A stretch of 5,617 nt of DNA from Cytophagales bacterium (GTDB taxonomy: Bacteria; Bacteroidota; Bacteroidia; Cytophagales; Cyclobacteriaceae), in the NCBI GenBank assembly GCA_003537495.1, contig DPSB01000511.1, positions 1 to 5,617 of the forward strand, in the 5' to 3' direction. Below the pieces are notes generated by a model that saw only the letters and a list, made by a program, of their open reading frames with translations, did not search any database and had not been told where the DNA came from. The translations under genes and the position numbers were made by a program. Of the stretch, positions 1 to 5,244 are shown piece by piece (position 1 is the first letter of the stretch; the number at the start of each line of letters is the position of its first letter).

Positions 1-2
1 CT

Positions 3-1202
3 AACGGAACGGATACAACTTCCAACTTCTATACGAACTCGCGATTGTTTTCAATTGATGTAACCACACGAGTTGTAAAGCCACTCGCAAAAAATCTGGA
101 CGAAGATTTGGGTGGTTTTACATGGACGAAAACCGGAATCTATTCTTCGGTTTGGAACAAGACGAAACGACATCTTTATAAAATTGATCCGGCAACGGGA
201 AACTACGCCACAGTTATAACTGCACCCGAACAGGTTTATGGTTTTTCTTTTTCGCAAGACGGAAACAAAATAGCTTTTGTAGGTCGGAGAGACGATCAAC
301 TCAATGAGATTTTTGTTTCTTCAATAAATACTCCGCAGCCCCAACAAATTACAAAGTTTACCAACCAGGTGGCTGATTGGAAAGTAGCGCAAAGCGAAGT
401 AATAAGTTGGAAAAGTAAAGACGGTGCAACCATAGAAGGCGTATTGCATAAACCTGCCAATTACGATCCATCAAAAAAATATCCACTGTTGGTTGTTATT
501 CACGGAGGCCCAACGGGTATTGATACGCCCACACCCGTGCCTGGTTATGTATATCCCATCTTGCAATGGTTGGATAAAGGTTGCTTGGTGTTGCGACCAA
601 ACTATCGCGGCTCGGCTGGTTATGGTGAAGCATTTCGTTCGCTCAATGTAAAAAACTTAGGTGTTGGCGATATGTGGGATGTAATGAGTGGCGTGGAGTA
701 TCTCGATAAAAAAGGAATGATCGACAAAACCAAAATGGGTAGCATGGGTTGGAGCCAGGGCGGTTACATCTCAGCATTTCTTACCACCAACACCGATGCG
801 TTCAAGGCCATCTCGGTAGGTGCGGGTATCAGTAACTGGATGACGTATTATGTTAACACCGATATACATCCGTTTACGCGACAATATCTAAAAGCAACTC
901 CGTGGAGCGATGAGGCTATTTATAAAAAGACTTCGCCTATGACGAATATCAACAAAGCCAAAACGCCAACCCTTATACAACATGGTGAATATGATAGACG
1001 CGTGCCCATTGCCAATGCTTATGAGTTACTGCAAGGTTTGCGCGATAAAAATGTACCGGCCGAGTTGGTGGTGTATAAAGGTTTTGGTCATGGCATTAAC
1101 AAACCCAAAGAAAGATTGGCAGCAACCTGGCACAATTGGCAATGGTTTAATAAATATGTGTGGGGTGAGGTAGTTGAGATTCCACTGGTGGATAAGAAGT
1201 AA
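3..1202 (+). CDS. S9 family peptidase (prolyl oligopeptidase family), 5' end outside window
   Basis: This is the C-terminal part (399 sense codons) of a serine peptidase that cleaves peptides, typically exported in Bacteroidota. The frame stays open to the left edge, so a TTG at position 45 is not the real start and the gene begins upstream. The first ~100 residues contain propeller-blade repeats of the WD40-like/PD40 type (FSFSQDGNKIAFVG, then a strand ending EIFV). The alpha/beta-hydrolase domain follows, with VVIHGGPTG (oxyanion region) and the family-typical RPNYRGSAGYG. The catalytic triad is visible: Ser in GWSQGG (codon 753-755), Asp in GEYDRRVP (993-995) and His in GFGHGIN (1089-1091). 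The spacing is normal for the family, so the enzyme should be active. Signal peptide and first propeller blades cannot be seen. It converges on the next gene, with 8 bp between the stops and no terminator on its strand. The family is certain; the exact subgroup (S9B or S9C-like) and substrate are not. Confidence 0.95.
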   Translation, partial: NGTDTTSNFYTNSRLFSIDVTTRVVKPLAKNLDEDLGGFTWTKTGIYSSVWNKTKRHLYKIDPATGNYATVITAPEQVYGFSFSQDGNKIAFVGRRDDQLNEIFVSSINTPQPQQITKFTNQVADWKVAQSEVISWKSKDGATIEGVLHKPANYDPSKKYPLLVVIHGGPTGIDTPTPVPGYVYPILQWLDKGCLVLRPNYRGSAGYGEAFRSLNVKNLGVGDMWDVMSGVEYLDKKGMIDKTKMGSMGWSQGGYISAFLTTNTDAFKAISVGAGISNWMTYYVNTDIHPFTRQYLKATPWSDEAIYKKTSPMTNINKAKTPTLIQHGEYDRRVPIANAYELLQGLRDKNVPAELVVYKGFGHGINKPKERLAATWHNWQWFNKYVWGEVVEIPLVDKK

Positions 1203-1210
1203 AAACTCCG

Positions 1211-1459
1211 TTAAATCTTTTCTTTATCGTGCTTGGGCAATTCAATAGAGGCAAGGTCCAACCAGTATTCCATATCGAAATCGCTACCACCCCAATACTG
1301 ACTTATTTCATTTGCTTTTGCAGCATTAACATTCAGCTGATATGTTCCGCTCGCTTCTACATACCGGATGCTCATCAGATAATCATGCTGTTGATTCACG
1401 AAATCCATTTCGTGTCTCCCAGTTTCTTTGTTGAATACAATATCACTGAAAAAAGCCAT
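1211..1459 (-). CDS. Small acidic hypothetical protein (82 aa)
   Basis: I do not recognise this protein. The frame can be extended upstream to a TTG at 1510, but that extension would translate through the terminator hairpin at 1473-1501. I therefore choose the ATG at 1459 (MAFFSDIVFNKETGRHEMDF). The 82-residue product is acidic, has no cysteine, no signal peptide and no membrane segment, and is rich in aromatic residues (IRY, GTYQL, QYWGG, EYWLDLASIEL). It resembles a small soluble domain with several beta-strands; that is a guess from composition. No Shine-Dalgarno is seen, as is usual in Bacteroidota. It lies downstream of the thioredoxin-like gene on the same strand but is separated from it by a strong terminator, so it either has its own promoter overlapping the terminator or depends on read-through. 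Stop TAA at 1211-1213. It could be a chance ORF, but the protein-like composition and good fit between neighbours argue for a real gene. Confidence 0.6.
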   Translation of the reverse strand: MAFFSDIVFNKETGRHEMDFVNQQHDYLMSIRYVEASGTYQLNVNAAKANEISQYWGGSDFDMEYWLDLASIELPKHDKEKI

Positions 1460-1472
1460 GATATGAAGGTAT

Positions 1473-1501
1473 AAAAAAAAGGCACCCGTAAACAGGCGCC
1501 T
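1473..1501 (-). terminator. Rho-independent terminator of the TlpA/thioredoxin operon
   Basis: Read on the minus strand, a 9-bp stem (AGGCGCCTG paired with CGGGTGCCT) with a TTTA loop is followed at once by eight T residues. Two of the pairs are G-U wobbles on the minus-strand RNA; on the plus strand these positions would be A-C mismatches, so the element is oriented for minus-strand transcription. It starts 24 bp after the stop of the thioredoxin-like gene (1526), which is the expected position for ending that operon. Confidence 0.82.
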
Positions 1502-1525
1502 CCAATTCAAATTAACCTTACTTTT

Positions 1526-2122
1526 TTAAGCACTCTTCCACTTAATACCACAACCTATTGCTTTGGTTTTAGTAGTGGGTGCGGCTTTGCCTTGCAACAG
1601 AGCATCTACAGCATCTTCTACATAGCGCTTGGTTACCGCATCGGCTTTGCGCGAGTTGTCATCAATCGCTCCGATGTAGGCTACTTTCAAATCTTTTGAA
1701 AGCACAAACACATGTGGTGTATTGGTAGCTCCGTAGGCTTTTGCAATTTCCTGCGTTTCATCTACCAGATACGGAAATTTATATCCTTTCTGTTTCGCAA
1801 CGCGAACCATTTCCTCAAACGAATCGCCCGAAGATGCATTCGGATCATTTGCATTAATGGCGATAACAGGAACTCCCTTTGCAGCATACTTTGTATTTAA
1901 ATCCATAATACGCTGGTTGTATGCTTTTGAATACGGACAAGTATTGCAATCAAAAATAACAATGTAACCCTTCGCATCTTTATAGTCGGCCAACGAAACC
2001 GTTTTGCCATCTACATTTTTCAAATTGAAATCAATGGCCGTATCGCCTACTTCAAATCCATTTTTCACAGGACTCGCAGCTACAGCAATCAGTGCCAACA
2101 AAACAACAACTAGCTTTTTCAT
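1526..2122 (-). CDS. Exported thioredoxin-fold protein, peroxiredoxin-like family (redoxin)
   Basis: A 198-residue thioredoxin-fold protein probably acting outside the cytoplasm. With the start at ATG 2122 it begins MKKLVVVLLALIAVAAS, a classical signal peptide. The alternative ATG at 2134 adds MINC and would directly abut the upstream stop. I prefer 2122 because the Lys-Lys-hydrophobic pattern then starts the protein. Residues 23-45 (FEVGDTAIDFNLKNVDGKTVSL) are the usual AhpC/TSA-redoxin entry strand. FDCNTCPYSKAY carries the active-site cysteines C59 and C62, and TNTPHVFVL gives the cis-proline P136. The C-terminus ends with IGCGIKWK, a third cysteine (C191) in a conserved tail that I associate with the PRX-like subgroup of thioredoxin-family proteins. 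The role is thiol-based reduction of a protein or peroxide; the substrate is unknown. It follows the TlpA-like gene with 12 nt between them and shares its promoter and terminator. Confidence 0.92.
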   Translation of the reverse strand: MKKLVVVLLALIAVAASPVKNGFEVGDTAIDFNLKNVDGKTVSLADYKDAKGYIVIFDCNTCPYSKAYNQRIMDLNTKYAAKGVPVIAINANDPNASSGDSFEEMVRVAKQKGYKFPYLVDETQEIAKAYGATNTPHVFVLSKDLKVAYIGAIDDNSRKADAVTKRYVEDAVDALLQGKAAPTTKTKAIGCGIKWKSA

Positions 2123-2134
2123 ACAATTAATCAT

Positions 2135-2617
2135 TTAGTTACTTACTTCGGTTATCAGTTTTTCGAGGTCGCCCTCGTGTAATTCTTTTTGTATCAGTTT
2201 GCGTTTACCTGTTTGTGTATTCACGATAAGTGTAGCGGGTAAGGCACCGCTCCAGGTCTTGTCAATTTTATCTATCCACGAGTTGGGATCTGTTTCAGCC
2301 AGAATCACCACTTTATTCTTCAATGCTTTTCGGGTTACAAAACGTTCTACCTTGGCGGGATCTGGATCCAAATCAAAATCCATACTCACCAACGTTATAT
2401 CAACGTTACTATTATCGCTCCTCAACTTTTCGAACAATGGAATTTCCTTTACGCAAGGGGCACACCAGGTAGCCCAGAAGTTTATTACTTGTACGCGGTC
2501 GCTTTTGGTGGTGAGCAACTTTTGTAAATCTTTTAGCTTTATCTGGTTTATCGTTTGGGCTGAAGCCGCTATCGAAAGGATAACTCCTAAAACCACAAAC
2601 TGGATTGACTTTTTCAT
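2135..2617 (-). CDS. TlpA/ResA-like thiol-disulfide oxidoreductase, exported
   Basis: A 160-residue periplasmic thioredoxin-like protein that would reduce disulfides in exported proteins (TlpA and ResA do this, for example, for cytochrome c maturation). Residues 1-20 (MKKSIQFVVLGVILSIAASA, then QT) form a clear signal peptide with an ASA cleavage site. The catalytic motif is VINFWATWCAPCVKEIP with C52 and C55, and ALPATLIVN supplies the cis-proline P127. The segment between (NVDITLVSMDFDLDPDPAKVERFV) is the insert usual between the two halves of TlpA-like domains. Length is close to that of minimal family members, with no extra N-terminal domain. It is the first gene of a two-gene unit with the thioredoxin-like gene downstream. 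No membrane electron donor (CcdA/DsbD type) or cytochrome gene is present here, so the physiological partner cannot be deduced. The start ATG is unambiguous because of the signal peptide. Confidence 0.93.
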   Translation of the reverse strand: MKKSIQFVVLGVILSIAASAQTINQIKLKDLQKLLTTKSDRVQVINFWATWCAPCVKEIPLFEKLRSDNSNVDITLVSMDFDLDPDPAKVERFVTRKALKNKVVILAETDPNSWIDKIDKTWSGALPATLIVNTQTGKRKLIQKELHEGDLEKLITEVSN

Positions 2618-2662
2618 GTTGCAAAAACGGGAATTTTAACGATTCGGTTTGTTAATGACTTC

Positions 2663-2671
2663 CAAAATTTA
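2663..2671 (-). promoter_or_regulatory. Candidate -7 element for the TlpA/thioredoxin operon
   Basis: On the minus strand TAAATTTTG matches seven of eight positions of the Bacteroidota sigma-A -7 consensus TAnnTTTG and would start RNA roughly 40 nt before the TlpA-like ATG. No convincing -33 TTG was seen at the expected distance, so this is weak. Confidence 0.28.
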
Positions 2672-2755
2672 AGATGTAAGGTGTGCCCGTCTTAACCCAG
2701 AAGTAATGAGGTATAATTCAAGCACTTAGAAATCACCAAAAAAGAAGCAAAATAG

Positions 2756-2862
2756 AATTCCACAAAATTCCACACTTGTCCACATTACAGGATTGTTAAC
2801 TCTTAACTATCTGAAAACCAAAACATTAAACTGTTTATTATTAATCAGTTCTTTGTGGACAA
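2756..2862. promoter_or_regulatory. Cluster of DnaA-box-like 9-mers flanking an AT-rich core
   Basis: Seen directly: AATTCCACA at 2756-2764, AATTCCACA at 2766-2774 and TTGTCCACA at 2776-2784, at exactly 10-bp spacing, so on the same face of the helix. An inverted TTGTCCACA (plus-strand TGTGGACAA) lies at 2854-2862. TTGTCCACA differs from the bacterial DnaA-box consensus TTATCCACA in one position; the two AATTCCACA copies share only its last six bases. The 69 bp between the inverted boxes have only about a quarter G+C and contain repeated TTAACT (2796-2801 and 2803-2808). Inference: a DnaA-binding region, possibly a replication origin or a DnaA-controlled regulatory site. An unrelated regulator with a CCACA core is the main alternative. 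Confidence 0.4.
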
Positions 2863-3007
2863 CTATCAGGGCTATGTCGGCTTCAAATTTTGGATAGTCT
2901 TTATAATGGACAGATTTTCAACCTTATAGCACCGGCAAATCCCACCTTAAAATACTTACAAAATCGATATGAATATTACCCAGATTAAGAAACCGGCTTC
3001 GGCTTTT

Positions 3008-3053
3008 CCAACCTGAAGGAAGCCCATCAATTTTACAAGTAGGGCAAGGTTGG
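3008..3053 (-). repeat. Inverted repeat / stem-loop after the 87-aa gene
   Basis: CCAACCT (3008-3014) pairs with AGGTTGG (3047-3053), and inside it GCCC (3022-3025) pairs with GGGC (3042-3045). The structure begins three bases after the stop of the minus-strand 87-residue gene, a position suited to a transcript end. No U-run follows on the minus strand (AAAAG instead), so it is not a canonical intrinsic terminator. A second small hairpin, AAGCCG with CGGTTT, follows immediately (about 2991-3006). Confidence 0.45.
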
Positions 3054-3056
3054 GTA

Positions 3057-3320
3057 TTAGTTCAGTTTTTGACTGAGCGCTAACTCAGGCTTTGCGAATT
3101 CGGCAGATTGAGAAGTGATAACCTTGGCGGGATACGTTTGTATAAACCATGCTTTGTAATCGTGATATTGCACGCAATCATCGGCCAACGTATTGCCAAT
3201 CAGAATCTTGATGATTTTATCGCGCTTGATTGACGCTTTTATTTTCTCTTGCTGTTCAGCATTTAATTGACTGATGCGAACAAACTCTATCCCCTTATAA
3301 ATCTCCGCTGGCTTCAACAT
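3057..3320 (-). CDS. Hypothetical protein (87 aa)
   Basis: I do not recognise this protein. It begins at ATG 3320 (MLKPAEIYKGIEFVRISQL) and ends at TAA 3057-3059. No signal peptide or membrane segment is seen. Residues 18-40 (QLNAEQQEKIKASIKRDKIIKIL) look like a charged amphipathic helix, followed by GNTLADDCVQYHDYKAWF, which contains the only cysteine (C49), and a Ser/Ala/Lys-rich tail. The composition is normal for a real protein, with no frame-shadow bias. It is divergent from the aminotransferase gene (106 bp between the starts), so the two may share a regulatory region. A stem-loop lies just downstream. Its function cannot be inferred from the sequence. Confidence 0.6.
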   Translation of the reverse strand: MLKPAEIYKGIEFVRISQLNAEQQEKIKASIKRDKIIKILIGNTLADDCVQYHDYKAWFIQTYPAKVITSQSAEFAKPELALSQKLN

Positions 3321-3426
3321 AGGTCAGGTTGTATCGCACTTCGACACGATTTGTAACCACAAGTTTAATGCTCTGTGCGCGGATTGTGAAAAAAATTCCA
3401 TCTTGCCAGTATCATAAATACTCGTC
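3321..3426. promoter_or_regulatory. Divergent intergenic region between the 87-aa gene and the aminotransferase
   Basis: The starts of two oppositely oriented genes are 106 bp apart, so promoters for both should lie here. On the minus strand TAAACTTG (3360-3367) matches seven of eight positions of the Bacteroidota -7 consensus TAnnTTTG. No equally good match was found on the plus strand. Both calls rest on position more than on motif strength. Confidence 0.3.
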
Positions 3427-4581
3427 ATGGCTAACCTAAAACAACAACGCGCAAAGTTTACGCTTTCAAATCAAGCAACTTATCTTAACTGTGCTTACAT
3501 GTCGCCATTACTGAAGACGGTAGAAAAGCAAGGTGTTGTTGGCATTCAGCGAAAGCGAAACCCAACAAGTGTTTCGTCAAAAGATTTTTTTACTGATACT
3601 GAAAAACTTAGAAAGGAGTTTGCAAAATTAATTCAGGCTGAGTCCTCACGCATTGTAATCATTCCATCGGTATCGTATGGTATGGCTAATGTGATGAACA
3701 ATTTGAAAGTTTCGGCAAGCGATAACATTGTAGTGGCTGCCGAACAATTTCCAAGTAATTATTATCCGTGGCAACGGCTACAGGCCGATACTGGCGTTCA
3801 GATAAAAATTATATCAGCGCCTGACACAAAAATCAATCGTGGTAAGAAATGGAACGAGCACTTGCTCGAAGCGATTGACACCAACACAAAACTAGTCGCG
3901 CTTGGTCATGTTCATTGGGCCGATGGCACCAGGTTTAATCTGAAGGCAATACGAATGCGCACGCGCGAAGTAGGCGCACGGCTGGTGATTGATGGAACAC
4001 AATCAGTAGGCGCGTTGCCGTTTAGTGTAAAAGAAATTCAACCCGATGCGCTGATCTGTGCCGGCTACAAATGGTTGATGGGCCCCTACTCCATAGGCCT
4101 TGCGTACTATGGTGAAAGTTTTGATAACGGAAAGCCTGTGGAGGAAAACTGGATCAATAGATTACACAGCGAAAACTTTGCTGCATTGGTAAACTATCAA
4201 CCCGAATATCAATCTGGTGCTTTACGCTACGAAGTTGGCGAGCACAGTAATTTTATACTGGTGCCCATGATGTTGGAAGCATTGAAACAAATCAATCAAT
4301 GGAAACCACAAGCCATTCAACAGTATTGTAAATCGATCACACAAAAACCCATAGCGCTTTTGCGCGAAGCAGGATTTTGGATTGAAGAGGAAAGTGCACG
4401 CGGCTATCATTTGTTTGGCATTCGTTTGCCGGAAGGTGCAGATATGGAAGCAATTAAAAAGCGGGTAGCGAAAAATAAAATTTCGGTTTCGTTTCGGGGT
4501 AATGCCATTCGTGTTTCGCCACACGTGTATAATACCGAGAATGATATGATGAAACTGGTGCGGGTGTTGATTGGGAAATAG
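3427..4581 (+). CDS. PLP-dependent aminotransferase class V-fold enzyme
   Basis: A 384-residue cytoplasmic enzyme of fold-type I PLP enzymes, class V group (cysteine desulfurase, selenocysteine lyase, isopenicillin-N epimerase and kynureninase relatives). TYLNCAYMSPL (18-28) is the typical N-terminal substrate-entry strand. VIIPSVSYGMANVM (77-90) forms the phosphate-binding turn, and HVHWADGTRFNL (161-172) follows. VIDGTQSVGALP holds D189 (pyridine nitrogen) and Q192, and CAGYKWLMGP holds the Schiff-base lysine K215. The C-terminal domain ends RVSPHVYNTENDMMKLVRVL, typical of this group. Length is normal and complete. The loop where true cysteine desulfurases carry their catalytic cysteine has ISVSFRGNAIRVSPH and no Cys, so cysteine desulfurase activity is unlikely. 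The actual substrate cannot be told. It appears to be transcribed alone; the next gene starts 99 bp further on. Confidence 0.93.
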   Translation: MANLKQQRAKFTLSNQATYLNCAYMSPLLKTVEKQGVVGIQRKRNPTSVSSKDFFTDTEKLRKEFAKLIQAESSRIVIIPSVSYGMANVMNNLKVSASDNIVVAAEQFPSNYYPWQRLQADTGVQIKIISAPDTKINRGKKWNEHLLEAIDTNTKLVALGHVHWADGTRFNLKAIRMRTREVGARLVIDGTQSVGALPFSVKEIQPDALICAGYKWLMGPYSIGLAYYGESFDNGKPVEENWINRLHSENFAALVNYQPEYQSGALRYEVGEHSNFILVPMMLEALKQINQWKPQAIQQYCKSITQKPIALLREAGFWIEEESARGYHLFGIRLPEGADMEAIKKRVAKNKISVSFRGNAIRVSPHVYNTENDMMKLVRVLIGK

Positions 4582-4631
4582 TGGAATGGCAAGAGCGGAC
4601 AAAAAAATTTATGTTACAACCTAACGGCTGG

Positions 4632-4657
4632 TATATTTCATCCTCTTGATATATTTA
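4632..4657 (+). promoter_or_regulatory. Candidate promoter elements for the dehydrogenase genes
   Basis: Two near-copies of the Bacteroidota -7 consensus TAnnTTTG occur 18 bp apart: TATATTTC at 4632-4639 and TATATTTA at 4650-4657, each matching seven of eight positions. The second would put the RNA start about 16 nt before the ATG at 4681. No clear -33 TTG element was found for either, so this is tentative. Confidence 0.3.
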
Positions 4658-4680
4658 CTACACTCAAAACAACCTCACGC

Positions 4681-5244
4681 ATGCAAAGAAGAGAAGCGCT
4701 TAAAAGCCTGGCTATACTAACGGGCGGAGCTGTGCTGATACCTTCCTGTAATTTCGAAAAGGAAGATATTCTGGCGGCCTATTCCAACTTGCAGATTACA
4801 GCTACTCAACAAACATTATTGGGCGAGATTGCCAATACCATTATTCCAGCCGGGCAATTGAAGGGCGCAGCCGACCTTTCGGTTCAGGATTTTATTTTAG
4901 TGATGGTGAACGATTGCCTCGACAAAAATCAGCAGCAACAATTTGTGAAGGGGTTACAAGAGTTTAATGCTTTCAGCAAAAAAAGTAGTGGCTCAAACTT
5001 TTCAAAACTTGAATCAGCAGAAAGAGAAAAAGTAGTTACACAAGGCTTATCGATTGGATCGGATGCAGACGAAAATCAGAAAATCATACAGGAATTTTTA
5101 TCCATTACCAAGCGGTTCACCATTCAAGGGTTTATGATGAGCGAATACATCATGACGGAAGTAAAACCGTACAGTTTAATTCCGGGAAAGTACAATGGCG
5201 AAGTTCTGATCAGCAGTATCTCAAACATGAATATCAATGGCTAA
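4681..5244 (+). CDS. Gluconate 2-dehydrogenase subunit 3 family protein, Tat signal
   Basis: A 187-residue small subunit of a periplasmic FAD-dependent sugar or sugar-acid dehydrogenase. Family members accompany a GMC-type flavoprotein and are thought to help its assembly and export. The N-terminus MQRREALKSLAILTGGAVLIPSC has the twin-arginine pair, a following Leu-Lys and a hydrophobic stretch, so it is probably a Tat signal. C23 within IPSC could be a lipobox cysteine, which would anchor the protein as a lipoprotein, although Pro at -2 is not ideal. The segment TATQQTLLGEIANTIIPAGQLKGAADLSVQDFILVMVNDCLD (42-82) is the recognisable family core (ANTIIP...GA...V..FI). FTIQGFMMSEYIMTEVKPYSLIPGKYNG near the C-terminus is the other conserved block. 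Its last 8 nt overlap the start of the GMC gene, so the two are translationally coupled. The start is fixed by the signal peptide. Confidence 0.9.
   Translation: MQRREALKSLAILTGGAVLIPSCNFEKEDILAAYSNLQITATQQTLLGEIANTIIPAGQLKGAADLSVQDFILVMVNDCLDKNQQQQFVKGLQEFNAFSKKSSGSNFSKLESAEREKVVTQGLSIGSDADENQKIIQEFLSITKRFTIQGFMMSEYIMTEVKPYSLIPGKYNGEVLISSISNMNING

Larger units (their letters stand above)
2618..3056. other. AT-rich intergenic region without a gene
   Basis: This 439-bp gap has no convincing coding sequence on either strand. From left to right it holds the upstream region of the TlpA-like gene, a cluster of DnaA-box-like 9-mers around a very AT-rich core (2756-2862), a featureless stretch to about 2960, short protein-like fragments in shifted frames (2969-3042), and a stem-loop at 3008-3053 next to the stop of the 87-residue gene. 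Length and content are unusual compared with the other short gaps here. Confidence 0.7.

Noticed and set aside
51..299. 82-codon minus-strand frame inside the S9 peptidase gene
   Set aside because: Antisense to a confident coding region with no independent coding evidence.
1480..1501. The hairpin as a terminator for the plus-strand S9 gene
   Set aside because: It lies about 280 bp past the S9 stop, has A-C mismatches when read as plus-strand RNA and lacks a T-run on that strand.
1460..1510. N-terminal extension of the 82-residue protein to a TTG at 1510
   Set aside because: It would be translated from within the terminator hairpin and its T-run; the hydrophobic residues it adds are produced by that T-rich sequence.
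2199..2639. 146-codon open frame on the plus strand opposite the TlpA-like gene
   Set aside because: It is fully antisense to a gene with a clear signal peptide and WCAPC motif; its translation has no recognisable domain and looks like a shadow frame.
2890..3000. A ~36-codon protein-like minus-strand frame (around KDYPKFEADIALIVVHKEL) overlapping 2809-2918
   Set aside because: It has no start codon, is short, and includes the inverted DnaA-box-like motif; chance opening in AT-rich DNA is sufficient explanation.
3427..4581. Naming the class-V enzyme as SufS/CsdA cysteine desulfurase
   Set aside because: The catalytic cysteine loop is absent, and there are no Fe-S assembly genes nearby.
4222..4602. 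126-codon open frame on the minus strand opposite the aminotransferase 3' end
   Set aside because: The composition (many His, Phe, Cys, Ile) is typical of reverse-strand shadows, and the sense gene is conserved in motif and length here.
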